NCBI GenBank assembly: GCA_963693305.1
Contig: OY855913.1
Coordinates: 25,677,114 to 25,741,113, forward strand
Origin: Meandrina meandrites
Taxonomy: Eukaryota; Cnidaria; Anthozoa; Scleractinia; Meandrinidae
DNA: 64,000 nucleotides
Direction: 5' to 3'
Below the pieces are notes generated by a model, which saw only the letters and a program-made list of their open reading frames with translations, did not search any database and had not been told where the DNA came from. Positions 1-11,996 of this stretch are shown here, piece by piece. Made by a program: the position numbers and the translations under genes. Positions within the stretch are counted from its first letter, which is position 1; every line of letters starts with the position of its first letter.

Positions 1-435
1 CTTTTAATGTTATCGTACATTTCAATGCTGGTCTCCCTCCGCAGACACATGCGCAGAAGGAAAGCTGTTCTCTTCCGCCGAAATAAAGTTGTCACAGGTG
101 AATCGGAAGGTTCAATTAACTTCCTTCCAATTCCTTATTCTATAGAATGTGTCGAGCGTCAGTTTATACGAATGAACTTGTCACTTACAATTGTCCTTTT
201 TATTTGCACTCTTCCTTCAATTGTCGTAATGCACATTGCGTTGGAAACAAAAAATGCCTCTCTTGAATATCAACAAAATTTAGCCATTGCACAAAAAGTT
301 GCCGATGACATTTTATTTGTCAAGTTTGCGTTAGATCCGTTTATTTTCGCTTGGAATTTTCAAAAGATCGGACGGATATGGAAGGCTGCCTTGAGCAATA
401 CGAGTCCATTGATTACAAGGCGGAGCGAAGTGTAA
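1..435 (+). CDS. Rhodopsin-class (class A) G-protein-coupled receptor, 3' end only
   Basis: The reading frame is open from base 1 to a TAA at 433-435, so this is the C-terminal part of a longer protein. It begins at the end of a probable TM5, followed by a basic third intracellular loop (LRRHMRRRK). TM6 follows (LTIVLFICTLPSIVV, with CTLP at the usual CWxP site), then TM7 (ILFVKFALDPFIFAW), where DPFIF replaces NPxxY. A short helix 8 (FQKIGRIWKAAL) and a 13-residue tail end the protein. Receptors of this class sit in the plasma membrane and signal through G proteins. The altered TM6 and TM7 motifs resemble the large lineage-specific receptor sets of cnidarians. The ligand cannot be inferred. 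No intron is seen in this part. Confidence 0.75.
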   Translation, partial: LLMLSYISMLVSLRRHMRRRKAVLFRRNKVVTGESEGSINFLPIPYSIECVERQFIRMNLSLTIVLFICTLPSIVVMHIALETKNASLEYQQNLAIAQKVADDILFVKFALDPFIFAWNFQKIGRIWKAALSNTSPLITRRSEV

Positions 436-2189
436 ACATATTTGTGGGCCCCCCATGGTAATATCTGACGAGTGACAAGAACTTTAGCGAGGAAAATGAA
501 GTTCTGACAGAGACATATGATTTTACTTGAATTCCCGGAGGCAACATCAAACAGCGACACAAGGTATTCTACATTTAAAATAGAGACAAGTGACACGGGA
601 GACCCCATGACAGAGCGTGGTCATTAAATATGGGTAATGACTGTCTGCTGCCAAAGAACCTGCAACGGAGCTGCTGGCTTCTTAAATCAATCTAAAACAA
701 AAAATTGATAAACAAATTGCAAAGAGAATTGAATTGGATGACAGTACAAATAGCTATATAACTATAAAATACTACTGATGAATTTCTACAATGTCCAATT
801 CACAACTTTCTTACCAAAGGACTGAAGAGGGTATAATTATAATATTTTAATAAACTTGTGTTTCCTGGCGAGACAGTGCATGAAATGTTCTTATAACTAA
901 GTGTCAATTGATATATTGTTATTTGAAAGGCTGTGCCATAAGGTAGCGCTGTGCAATAGAGTTCAACGGAGTCACACCAACTGTTACAAGACGTCACGAG
1001 AGTCAGAGATTCGCGTTTCCTTCGTCAGCTTAATTGTCGTAGTAACATTCCATTTGTAAAGACAATACTTTTCCGAAGTTTACGCTCCAAGAAATGTTTA
1101 GTCAGTGAATATGGCACATCGACCGTGTTGTATCTTTAGTTGCAAGCCTGCAAGTGCACTACGCTGACTACGGTCTTCAATGGCCGCGACCGTGAGAAAC
1201 TGGGATCCGTTGACCCATGTGGTACTCACATGAGCCCTTACAGTCTTTGCAGGAAGGTGTACCAAACATTAACTTTCTACTGTTGCTCACAATTGAATCA
1301 ATACAGTCACCTTTCATCGCTGCCGGTTGGCGATGAGCGGCGGACGGTATTTGTAGTCTATTTTACTGTTGAAGATTTACAGGTTCGAGTCAGCCCGGAT
1401 ATCGATCGATACACGCTGTCTGTTTGTATAAGGCGTTCAACTTGAAGGGGTTTTTAAGGCTTGTCCTCAGCGGTAACTCGCGAACTCACAATTGTTAATA
1501 GAACACCTCTTTCGTTAGGTCATTGTCTAGCCTGCTTGACGATATTAATCCTCTTTGAAATGAAAAACTATCAGATCGGTTTCATTAATGCTCATTCTTT
1601 TGGCCTGCGAATAGGCTCCCGAGCGTCGTTCTTGTGGCATCGCTTCTCGCGCGTGTGCTCCCCAAGCGTGAGCCTGCTCGTAGAATATGAATTTTTAATT
1701 TAAATTCGCTTTATTAAAAAGTTTCCCGCGTGGATTTTGCTACCTCGAAATGTCCGGCCTTTGTTCCTGTATTGTTCCTATATTTTCCAAGGGAAGTTTT
1801 TAAAGATCGTGCTGACATTGTTGCCATGCTTAGTAGGTTTTTTTCTAAGCTCCCTGGTCTATTATTTCATTTGCCTCTGGCGTAAATCCTTAAAGTCCAA
1901 GAGCGAAAACGGCATCAAATTTCTCCTCACAATAGCAACACTTCATCAAGAAAAAATGTTATAAAAATAATAATCTGATTGTCAAACAGGACAATCATTG
2001 CAAACATTGCACTGATCTTTTAATACATTCTCCCAAATTATACTGTAAGAAAAGATACAACACCACATGAAATGGCCTCCTGCGTAGACGTCTTAGTTCG
2101 TCACGCGTTCCTCTCCCACGAACGGGGGAGGAACGTGGGGGAGGAATGCGTGACGAGCCCTGAGACTTCAGCGCAGGCCGGAGGCAACA
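436..2189. other. Intergenic spacer, no gene seen
   Basis: Only short open frames without recognisable domains or paired splice sites are present on either strand. The segment probably includes the 3' UTR of the receptor gene at its start. Confidence 0.5.
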
Positions 2190-2560
2190 CATGAAAGTGC
2201 TGCTCAAAATATTTCGTTTGAATGGTCACACGCTAGGTTTTCGTCCACAGACTTCAAGTTTGAACCACATTTTACAGAATAATATACAGTGCAGTACCTC
2301 AAGAAAGTATGAATGATCACACACTAGGGTTTTATCCACAGATGTAAAAGTTAGAACCACCTTGTACAGCATAATAAACAGTACCACATGAAAGCACTGC
2401 TCAATAGCTTTCATTTGAATGGTCACACACTACGGTTTCATTCACAGATTTTAAAGTTAAAACCACCGTGTACAGCATAATAAACTGTAGTTAATGAAAG
2501 TACTGTTCAATAGCTTTCACGGATTTAAAAGTTAGGATCACCTTGTACGGTCGAGTATCT
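2190..2560. repeat. Imperfect tandem repeat, about 90-106 bp units
   Basis: Units contain the words 'atggtcacacactaggg', 'ttatccacagactt', 'gttagaaccacc' and 'cacatgaaagcactg'. The first word recurs near 2222, 2313 and 2419. The same family recurs at 6640-6900, so it is a dispersed minisatellite-like repeat. No coding role is seen. Confidence 0.75.
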
Positions 2561-2854
2561 GTAACATGTAGATAATGTTCCACCAACATTTTTAATTTTA
2601 TCATTAAAAACTATCATAATCAGCGAAACGTTTCAAGGATGAAGTCATTACCCTTTATTCAAACACTGTATGACTCGTGCAATAAAAAGAAATCAGTAAC
2701 ATGCCATCTGAATATCAATACTTGTAATAAATACCACGTTCAAGAACGAGGCAAAAGTTCTAGTTATCTTAAGCGTGCAACAAGTTCTGTATCCGATTCA
2801 GTTTTGTTATTTTGTGTATCTAGTTGATCTCCTTTCTCTTTTTTTTTTCTTGTT

Positions 2855-4305
2855 TCAGTAAATTCCCCGATCGTTAGAGTAACGTCGCGAGTACACCTCA
2901 TCTTCCCACAAGTCTTTGCGACCAGCCACGTTGTAATCTGCTGATTGTAGTTTAGTCCTGGGTGCTTTCATGAATCTCTTGTTGTGGAGTATTGCCTTTA
3001 ATGGTGATGATAGCGTGTCCTGAAGGGTCAATAAGAAAAACATCGATAAAGCGTACTGTACAACTGCCACCAAGCCTGTCTTATAACTGGGGCTGTCTCC
3101 TACGCAGGGGAATTTTCTAGTCCATTTCTATTTTCTGGGGTTGATCTTTGCTGACTATCTTCCCTTTTGTCTTTGAGAATGTCATGTATGGGGATTAGAT
3201 CAATAAAATTGTTTTTATTTCATCCATTTATCGCTATTTTTAAGCTGCACAATTCATTTTTCATGCCTTCATTTTAAGTTACAAATTTTTATTTTACAAT
3301 TTACGTATATAAGAAACGGATTTTTTTATTTCTTGTTGCAGTAGAAATACACAATTCTTCATTACGTCGAAGCAAAACAATATAATTTAACGTTTGCGAG
3401 ATGACTGAAAGATTATGGGTTAAATTTCCAATTTATTCTCCTTTATTTTGCTCCGCAAAATTAATATCAGTGTCGTTCATATGCTTTTTAAAATCCTGCA
3501 AGACAATAAATCAATAGAAAGTTTCTAAGCCAGTTGTGTGAAGTCCAAGGTCAAACAAACAGTTATCTTCTTGAATGACAGAATAATTCATGTAGAATGT
3601 CTATGGGGTTCATTTTACGTGCATCAAACACAGCAAGACAGAAAACGTTTACTGACGAGCATGTTGTGATAAAATACGCCAAATGAATGGGCAACAAATA
3701 CATATATACAAATATGATACATACATTTTAAGTTTTGTTCAAAAGCTTATTACACACAAGTTTATTGCATTTAGTTTGAAGATATAGGTGTAGACCGTAT
3801 TACGTTTTCTTAGTTGATAGAATAAAAAGCCAAATGGCCAAAATGAAACTAAATCTGTTGAATGACCAAATTATGATTCACCCGTATTTTTAGCAAAAAA
3901 AAAAGATGACCTGATAGTTTGCAACCTAGTTTACAATGTATATAGTTTGCAATGGCATTTCTTCTTCAATCAATGGTACATGTATAGATTAAAAGTAAAG
4001 GCAAGAAAATTTCTGTTTTGTAAAACACTACATATACTAATACGCTACTGTTGAATACTAAATATTTTACCCATCCATTCACGTGCAATTCAAGGGCGTT
4101 TTGAGTATTTTATCCATTTGCGAAAAATCATCAAAACCATTCATTTATCATTATTAGCAAAGTAACATGTACAGTTCCTTACCGCGGGGTCTGATATTTG
4201 ATTGCGTCCGGCCCGATACGAATATGATAACTGGCCCTGACTTTTGCCAAGATAGAGAAGCACAAGAAGGCACAGAGCTACAAACAGACTCTTCATCGTT
4301 TTCAT
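2855..4305 (-). CDS. Candidate secreted amidated-peptide precursor (QLSYSY type), two exons
   Basis: Exon 1 is 4305-4183 (41 aa) and ends at a gtaagg donor in phase 0. Exon 2 is tentatively 3019-2855 (54 aa plus TGA), after a cccttcag acceptor, also phase 0. Residues 1-24 are a signal peptide (MKTMKSLFVALCLLVLLYLG, then KSQG), with an S-x-G cleavage site. The mature chain starts Gln-Leu-Ser-Tyr-Ser-Tyr-Arg-Ala-Gly-Arg, the pattern for a peptide pQLSYSYRA-amide. Exon 2 is basic, with several dibasic sites, and does not obviously match exon 2 of the other four genes, so the exon pairing is less sure than exon 1. The signal-peptide/QL/GR layout is shared with the genes at 6.4, 11.9, 15.2 and 24.4 kb. 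Known neuropeptide processing supports the prediction; the function is inference. Confidence 0.6.
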
Positions 4306-6393
4306 GATCAGGACTTCCTCTCTAGCAAGTTGTGAGGTTGGGCCTTAAATTGTGGTCTTTTATTACTTAGTGGGCATTTCTTTCAACAAAGACATTGTAA
4401 CTTTATTGGCTTCTTAACGACACCATAGTGAAAACTTCGCACGTGTTTGTTGAACGGACAGTGCGTCACCTGCGAGGCTTGTCCCGTAAATTAGAAAAGC
4501 AGGTCAAAGAAATAGTTCTCTAAGGGTTAAAAGAAATCTGTTTTAACCTTCGTTATTTATGCTTCGATTTTGTATTCTTTGCTACTGTTTTTATTTGATG
4601 TTGTTTTAAGCCTTCTGTAATTATTCAAACAACACTTCAACTTTTGTGGTTTTATGTAATTGTTGTGTTTTTCATTTTGTAGTTTATTAATGACCATATG
4701 GAGTTACTACAAAGACAGCCAAAAAATCCTACTAAACTAATTTCGACATTCGACGAAAAGACTAGAAAAGATTCCAACTCCTTTTAATCACAAGGGTAAA
4801 ATCATGAACGTTACATCAGACCTCGACATGCTCCAAAATTATTTGAGTCTCGAATAATTACTTTTGGAATACAAAAGCTACTCCAAATTACCTAAAAAAT
4901 TTATGAGATCAATTTAGCGACAACGTAAATAGAGACACTTACGGATCAGAACAAAGCTTGTGTAAAAATATTTATTTATTGATGTGCTTGGAAAGCTCTC
5001 GACCTCAAATAAGTACTAATGAAGTGTTAGGGTTTTTTTTATTGGTAGTCAATATTTTTCGGAGTACTTAAGTATTTTATTTCCTTCCTTCTTTCTCATG
5101 TTCTCAAATTACCTCCACTTTCAGCCCACATAAAACTCGAGAAAACCACTTTTTTAATGAATGAAAGAAAATCCTAACCAAAAATATGAATTACGCAAGT
5201 CGGTATATAACTAACAATACTTGTGGACTTGGGGGGTGTGGACTGAGGGAGTATGTGTTTTATTGAGACGCGATGAATTTATAACAGTTATATCGATTTT
5301 GATGGACTAGCATCACGTGCAGGGGGAGAAGCAACATGTACTCCTAGCCAATTCGTGCTACAGAAACCGGGATAAGCGCCGGGAGCTATGAGCAAGTTTG
5401 CCTTAAAAAGCTTTACTATTTTTATATCGATTTTAATAAGAGAACTGAAATAGACAAACGTTAAAACGCAGTTCAACAGCAGTTTTACAAAAACTGCAAA
5501 AGGACTCGGAAAATGTTTTAGAGTGCTGATCGTAAGCAAAAGGTTCATGCTTAGAAATATTTTCCTGTAATCATTTGAGTATAGCTAAAAGCCGTATAAA
5601 TCAGTGCTTAGCATTCCAGCGTAAGTTTGGTTTCCTTTTATAAATTAGCTAAGAGATTCGAATGTATTTAAAATTAGCAAGCTTTTGAGAAATTCGTGTT
5701 GATGACTGGATACATTTGTAAACTTCAGTTATAATAGATTTAAAAAAAAATGAAATTAAAAGCAAGTGCAAATGACAATGCTAGACAAGTACACGGATTT
5801 GCTCAATGACATGTTTTTTCCAAATATCTTTAATTTAAAGAGTGTGAATTCAACATCGGCTTCCAATACGAAGACTCTTTTAACACCCAATTTGCACCAT
5901 GTTTAAAAGGGCGGGGGAAAACGCCTCTATTCATTCTCCAATCATTGTGGATGTACCAAAAACCAATAAGAACGAAGAATCGTGTTTTTTATTATCATCA
6001 TTGAGGACATTGTTTCAAAAATGGATGGTCGACCTTATGAATAGTGTTAATGATGAAATATTTATTGTTTGCCAGTGGAAGGTGTTTTTCGTTTTTTTTT
6101 TTTTGACTAAAGAGTGTGTACCGTTGCTAAGGTTGTATAGTTCATCCGCAGAATTTTAGCATTCCTCTTGGTGAATGAACTCTTAATAGGTAAGCCTATC
6201 AGTTTATCTTCAGGCGCGCCAAATGTTGTTTTTAATCAGATCTGTTATAATATCTTACCCGCCTACATGCTGCATTGTAACTTGGAAAGGTGTTAATGAA
6301 GGCCGCGTCGTGAAAATATCCTTAAAAGCATGCATGGTAAGTCTCGCAGTTCATATTTGTACAGTATTTGGACAAGGGCCACAAGTGCACAAC
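4306..6393. other. Intergenic spacer
   Basis: This AT-rich stretch lies between the divergent peptide genes at 4.3 and 6.4 kb. It holds one SINE tail (5295-5400) and otherwise only short open frames without domain features. It should contain both promoters, but I cannot place them with confidence. Confidence 0.5.
5295..5400 (+). repeat. 3' part of a tRNA-derived SINE
   Basis: The segment reads 'gatggactagcat', 'gggggagaagcaac', 'actcctagcc', 'tgctacagaaaccgggataag', matching the body of the SINE that is fullest at 62790-63245. The tRNA head is missing here. Confidence 0.6.
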
Positions 6394-7078
6394 ATGAGAA
6401 GTGTCTTCCAGCTCGTTCGTCTAGCAGCGCTGGTCTGTTTCTTGTTTAATATCCGCAAAACGGAAGGACAACTTTCTTTTAACGTTGGACGCTCTTTAAA
6501 CAATGTAAGTTTCAATAGTTTTTTAAAAGTAATTAGATTATAGAATTCAAATTGATCTTCAATTTATTCCTGTTATTTTTATGGAAATCAGTTGGAAATG
6601 TTGATTTTGAGAAAGCAAAAATTTGCGTTCAGTAGAAACACAATATCACGTGACAGTATTGCTCAAAAGCTTTCATTTGAGTGTCATACACTAGTACAGT
6701 AATTTTCACTTTCATTTAAATGGTTACACGGTAGGGTTTTATCCACAGACTTAAAAGTTAGAACCACAATGTACAGCGTAACTGTTCGATAGCTTTCTTT
6801 TGAATGGTCACACGGTAGGGTTTTATCTGCAGACTTAAAAATTAGAATTATCTTGTACAGCACAACAAACACAGTGTTGCATGAAAGTACTGTTCAATAG
6901 ATTTCTTCACAGAGGATTTCTTGTCTTTAAGAAATACGGAAGAAAAATGGTTTCAAGTGAATATCCCTGGATGAATCATCAACGCACCTTCAAGACGGAT
7001 CAGCGAGGGATGAAAACATATCAAGCGACTCGAAGAAGATTGAAGCCCGTCAGAGAATTTCTACAACCTTGGGAATAA
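6394..7078 (+). CDS. Candidate secreted amidated-peptide precursor (QLSFNV type), two exons
   Basis: Exon 1 is 6394-6504 (37 aa), ending RSLNN at a perfect gtaagt donor. Exon 2 is 6932-7078 (48 aa plus TAA), after a ttgtctttaag acceptor; both are phase 0. The signal peptide covers about residues 1-25 (hydrophobic core LVRLAALVCFLFN; cleavage after TEG). The mature chain begins QLSFNV-GR-SLNN, predicting the short peptide pQLSFNV-amide. Exon 2 starts KYGRKMVSSEYPWM, aligning with EYTRKMISIDDPLM in the gene at 22.3-24.4 kb, which supports both exon pairings. The rest is rich in Arg and Lys with no Cys. The 85-residue product is probably secreted. This is the only member on the + strand. A minisatellite (6640-6900) fills much of its intron and ends close to the acceptor. 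Confidence 0.7.
6640..6900. repeat. Minisatellite copies related to 2190-2560, inside an intron
   Basis: Words such as 'cacggtagggttttat', 'cagacttaaaagttagaa' and 'catgaaagtactgttcaatag' match the repeat at 2190-2560. The block lies in the intron of the + strand peptide gene, about 30 bp before its 3' splice site. Confidence 0.7.
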
Positions 7079-7365
7079 TAATAAATGGGCACAGACACTT
7101 TTTTTTTTCCAAAACAACGCCCAAAACTACTTGTATCCCAAAAAAAAAACAATCAAAGAGAATAAAAATGATGCACATGAAATAAAATAAAATTCCATTG
7201 ATATAAGTAACAGAGTACTTATTGAACTGGAAAATATATTAAGCTTAATAACAGAGTTTCGGTAAGGGATGGATTCTGTTCCAAATACGCTTTACTGTTA
7301 GTAACTTTGGTCAGACTAAGGAATATCTTCATTGGCACGTATAACCTAGGCGACAAACTAACTCC

Positions 7366-7716
7366 CCAGTTAGGATTTCGAGTTGGATTTTCGAGTTGGA
7401 TTTTTGAGTTGGATTATCGAGTTAGGAACTTCGAGTTGGATTATTGAAAGGTAACCGTAAACAGGCTAACCGGAGTGCATAGTTGGCTAACCGAAGTGAA
7501 TAGTAAGATAACAGTAGTATAGGCTAAAAGGAGTGCATAGTAGGCTAAACAGAAAATCCTAACTCCCGAAAATCCAACTCGGAATCCTAACTCGAAATCC
7601 TAACTCGAAAATCCAACTCGAAATCCTAACTTGAAATCCAACCCGAAATCCTAACTCGCAAATCCAACTCGCAAATCCAACTCGAAAATCCAACTCGAAA
7701 TCCTAACTCGGTAAAT
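7366..7716. mobile_element. Foldback repeat made of 'gagttggatttt' units
   Basis: The left side is a run of 'gagttaggatttcg' and 'gagttggatt' units. The right side carries the reverse complement ('aaaatccaactcg', 'aatcctaactcg') many times, so the whole can fold on itself. Related shorter copies lie at 34384-34528 and, as degraded units, near 39000-39060. It is best read as a non-autonomous foldback or MITE family. Confidence 0.65.
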
Positions 7717-8639
7717 AAGCAACCTGATAACCTAGTGGCCGACTACAAGGCGAACTCAAAATCGGATTGGCTGCGCATATAAACTTGCCGAAATCACAAA
7801 CCAAAACTATAAATAAACTACTTTCACTGAACTTTTTGTTGAACTAGGTTATGCTAAAAAAAAAATAAGACGGCTCACTCACGGAGAGACACTATCAGCT
7901 CATAGGCTCGAGTTACCAGCCGCTGTTCGGGGAATGAGCCCGCGCTAATACCCGAATGGATAGTACTCGTGTTTGAAAATCTTCTGTAAACAAGTGGGCC
8001 TACAAAGAAAAAGACGCATGAATAAACATTTGATTGATCTGCATTTAGTGGGTTTCTTGTCTGGTTTTGTTTCCGTGTGTTACGCAACCTGTAAAGTTAA
8101 AAATAATTCAAGAAGCTCATTTTTGATACGCGCGCGGAAGAAAATTTAGTGGTTAACAATAAAGACGATAAAGTGTTTCGGTCTGATAGTTGCCCCTTGG
8201 AAATTTGACGTTCTTAAAACTAGCATATTTTCTCTGGAAGCTTCGCTTCATGGGCTAACGTTTGTTTTATGAACATCAAATTCCCGCGGGGCAACTATCA
8301 GCTGATAGTTCCGAGACAGAGACACTCTAATGTTTAAATAATGTGTCTCTGCCTTCACCTATCCCCTGGCGCCAAGTTGGCGCATAGGGTAATGTGTCTC
8401 TGCGGATGAACACTATATATCGCGTCACGTGATCAATTTAAATCAATCAGAGTCAGAGTCATGAAACTAGCACCTGCACTTGAAAACAATCTTAACTTGT
8501 TATTAATTATATTTATATCTTTGATGTTAGCTCACTCATAAAACTTCCTTGACATATATTTTAATACATCTCCTTTTTTATTTGATGTATACAAAGGAAG
8601 CATTCAAGACCTTAATACCGGGCGGTGTCAAAATACATG

Positions 8640-9140
8640 TTGAGAGGTTCAGCAGATTTCCTTACCGGGCGGAATTTACACCCACTCAATGAAGTTGACG
8701 ATACCTAGACTTCCCGCTGTCATGGCATTTTCCATGATTATATTTCACTCGCTGTTAATGATTCTCAATCAGTGAGCCGAGCATCTCAGAAAAAGAACCT
8801 CGAGGTCTGCCAATTTCCTTACCGGACAAAATGCGGGAGGAATTTACACCCTCTCAATGAAGTTGACGATACATATACTGCCGGCTGTCATGGCATTTTC
8901 CATGATTTTATTTCACTCGCTGTAAATGATTCTAATTCAGTGAACCGCGCATCTCAGACAAAGGACCTCGAGTTCTGCCAATTTCCTAATACCGGACAAA
9001 ATGCGGGCGGAATTTACACCCACTCGACTAGTTGACGACACGTAGACTGCATGCTTTGACGGTACGTTCCATGATTTGATTTCATTTATTGTAAATGATT
9101 CTCAATCAGTGAGCCGAGCTTTTCAGAAAAAGAATCTCGA
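8640..9140. repeat. Tandem repeat, about 169 bp x 3
   Basis: The word 'ggaatttacaccc' recurs at 8671, 8839 and 9009. Each unit also carries 'gaagttgacgata', 'catggcattttccatgatt' and 'tcagtgagccgagcatctcag' or variants. Divergence between units is moderate. No reading frame runs through all copies. Confidence 0.8.
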
Positions 9141-11155
9141 GTGAGCTTGTTGTCCTCAACAGGAGAAGAAGGAATTGAATAACTGAATACATGGGGAATA
9201 GTTGTAATTTATGATAAGAAGGTATTTCAAAACTAAATCGAAAATCGGATTTAAATAAAAATTCAGTTGAAAACCGGAGATCGTGCTCCGATGGAGTAAC
9301 ATTTTACTGTGAATCAGTTTTCAACTCACATTGTTTTGAGCAGATCTCTGTTGTTGTTGTTCTTGTTGTTGTTGTTGTACTATTTTCATAAATATCTGAT
9401 CTGAACAACAGCAACTACTTTTGAACCATTGAGGACAACAGTCAACGCCAGAAGATGCCGAGTGAACAAGGTGAAAAGATCTTTCCAGCCAAGATTTGAC
9501 CTATCAAAGGCAGGAGTTTTCGCACGGGATTTTTGGCTGACCATTGACAAATTAACGCACGTATGACCTATTAATTTGGGTTTTAAAACCACGGAATTAC
9601 CTTGAAAGATTTTACTGATTGCCAAAAAATATCACAACATATTTGGAAAAATTCTGCCTTTTTATCCCTTGAAATAAATGCTGGATATTAAATTAAGCAA
9701 AAACTCATCGGGTATATTGTGATATGCATAAAGCCGTTAACTGAACTTCTCAGTTAAAAGCGTTAAAAATGACTATCTCGAGTAAGGTTCCCATCCTTTT
9801 GCTATCAGCTTTATTTTGATTTCTTATATCGAGTCCTCGTTGAATTTCTGACAAACGGGTTCTTCAAGATTAAGTACAAGTACGAATTGTTCAAGAAACT
9901 ACGCGGCCCACGCGAAACGATTCGTGTAGGACGAAATTGTGTTGAATTTAGAAATGAGCTCAACTTTACTTTATTAATTATAAATGATCTTTTGGTGGTT
10001 TGGCGATTTTAAAATTTATAAATAAAGCCTCAAACATGTGTGTCATCTCGGGCTCAAAAGGACCAGTCAAAACCTTGTATAAAGCTAAGTCCTATTTGAA
10101 CCATCTCAAGGTAATTCATTTCTATAAGTGACCCCGCGGTAAAATTCAAGAGCATTCTCGAGAAATTTAAGGTCGAACCTTGTAAAATGCTTAAAATACA
10201 TGTTTTCTTTCGAACTGATGTGAAACGTCCGTTTTAAACTAAAATATGGATAACTTTAAATTCATTTTTTTTCTCACGGGGTCAGCTTGAGGGCTAAAGT
10301 TTCGATAACGTGTTCTTAACTGTATTCAAACTGTCAACATGCTACGAGGGTTTTTTATTTTATGTTTTATATTTTTGCCTTTATTGCTCGATGGTTCAGT
10401 GGAAACCGTCTTAAGTAAACTTTTTTTTTATTTCGTTGCCTAAGTTTTAAATTTTATCGCCTTTGCTTTCAATATTTTATCTTTATCTCACACATTTGTC
10501 ATCAGTGGCTAGATTTGGGACTTTAAGAGGTAACAATATTCAATTTAGCTTAGTAGTTTCTTCTTGTTTTGGTTCCCATTTTTGTCTAGATTTCCGCTTG
10601 GCGGTCCCTTGCTGTTTTGAGTTTTACTTTCCGCTTAAAGCTTGGCCTATTTTGTGTCTTTATCTCAACAATCGTGTTTTAATAAAACGAGTTTTAGTTT
10701 TTCGCCACAAAGAGAAATGAACTAACCCTCCAGATAACGGTACATCAATCAAGGACTAATTTCTTTTTATTTTCTTCCTGCCCTGAAGAAAAATATTGTT
10801 TATGTAAGTAAGAAGGAGTACGCGGGCTCGATCAGTTACGTTCAATTTATCATTGCGAATGGATAAATATAACCAGGCAAGCGATCTTAAGAAAGAGTTT
10901 TCAAATAGTATACAAAACGTAACCGTTCTTTGAGTAGATTTTTTGGTAATAATTTTTGCACTTATTGGCCGAGAAACCGTCTTAATATGCATATTTTCAG
11001 TCCACTATGGCACCTTGAACACTGCCTTATCGCAACAAAATTGACACCAAACAGATGTGTGTTCCAATCAAAATTAATTATTGTGTATCCGAGGTCAAAT
11101 CTTATCTTTAGAGATTGTCATGAACGAAACGCCAACACCTGTAAATTAACAATAT

Positions 11156-11161
11156 TTTATT
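11156..11161 (-). promoter_or_regulatory. Probable polyadenylation signal (AATAAA on the - strand)
   Basis: TTTATT on the + strand, about 210 bp past the stop codon of the peptide gene at 11372-11933. The hexamer and the sequence beside it are conserved in the duplicated gene (14026-14031), supporting its use. Confidence 0.5.
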
Positions 11162-11371
11162 GTTGTTCTGATCATTTTTCCAGCGGGTACAAATATGACT
11201 TGCAACGATTTAAATTTCGTGATGGCGTATACAAGTGGGCAAACATGCTCGGCTAATATCGATTATAGCTTGTTTTAAACAGTTGCTTAATTGTTAATTA
11301 TTATTTCCAGGGCTGCAATAGCAGGTGAATTACGCTTTCTAAAGTGGTTCAAAGCCTTTTCTGTGACTTCA

Positions 11372-11933
11372 TCAATAGATTTTATTCCATTCCAGTTCCT
11401 CCTTTCGGTCCGAATATGACGTCACTTTGTTACGATGTTCCGTGCTCGGATCTTGTCTTACAATCCGTATCCTTGCATACCTCTAAAATAATAATGAAAT
11501 CCTAGTTAACGTTAAAATTTCATTTAAAATCAAGTTTATAATGAAACTAGCCGGCCAGGCGTTCATTTACTTCTCTGTAATTGGATCGATGATTTTCGTA
11601 AAATCCAACATGCAAATATTCTCCGGCGCTTTGCGAAAAGAACAGTTGTCCGAAGGAAAACTTTACTGAATATCAAACCTACCAGTTCCTACCTTACGTT
11701 TGTTCTCGCTTCCCTCCGAGGGCTTTTGTGTTCCCCCTCCCTTTCTTACTGAAAACAGCGCTTCCAAATTTCCCAAGAACATTTCAGAACAAGTTCTCGA
11801 TACTTACATTTCTTAAAGAACGCCCAGTTCTTACTTTTGGAAATCGAAAACCCAACTGTCCTTGTGCCTCGCGAATAGTAACCAAGATGCATACCAGAGT
11901 TGTCAGAAGGACAAAAGAAGCGAAACGCTTCAT
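11372..11933 (-). CDS. Candidate secreted amidated-peptide precursor (QLGFRFP type, copy 1)
   Basis: Exon 1 is 11933-11808 (42 aa), ending GRSLRN at a gtaagt donor. Exon 2 is 11482-11372 (36 aa plus TGA), after a ttattttag acceptor, phase 0. Residues 1-25 are a signal peptide (core FVLLTTLVCILVT; A-Q-G cleavage site). The mature chain begins QLGFRFPKVRT-GR-SLRN: Gln can cyclise and Gly-Arg can give a C-terminal amide. Exon 2 ends KEELEWNKIY, nearly identical to KEELEWHKIYR in the copy at 14.4 kb, and shares a DPS motif with it. The product is 78 residues with no Cys in the mature part. It is probably secreted as a bioactive peptide; receptor and role are unknown. An alternative is that the whole basic mature chain acts, for example as a defence peptide. 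Confidence 0.75.
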
Positions 11934-11996
11934 CTCGTGTTCTAGCTTGCGGCAGCGGATGCGTTTATCAGCAGATATGTAATGAAATCTGCCAGG

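Larger units (their letters stand above)
7717..11371. other. Intergenic spacer with one tandem repeat
   Basis: Apart from the 169-bp tandem repeat at 8640-9140 and a GTT-rich tract near 9350-9378, I see only AT-rich sequence and short open frames with no domain features. The end (from about 11150) is probably the 3' UTR of the next gene. Confidence 0.5.

Noticed and set aside
7366..7716. CRISPR-like array of repeated 'tccaactcgaaa' words
   Set aside because: Units are short, variable, change strand and lack regular spacers, and the genome is eukaryotic.
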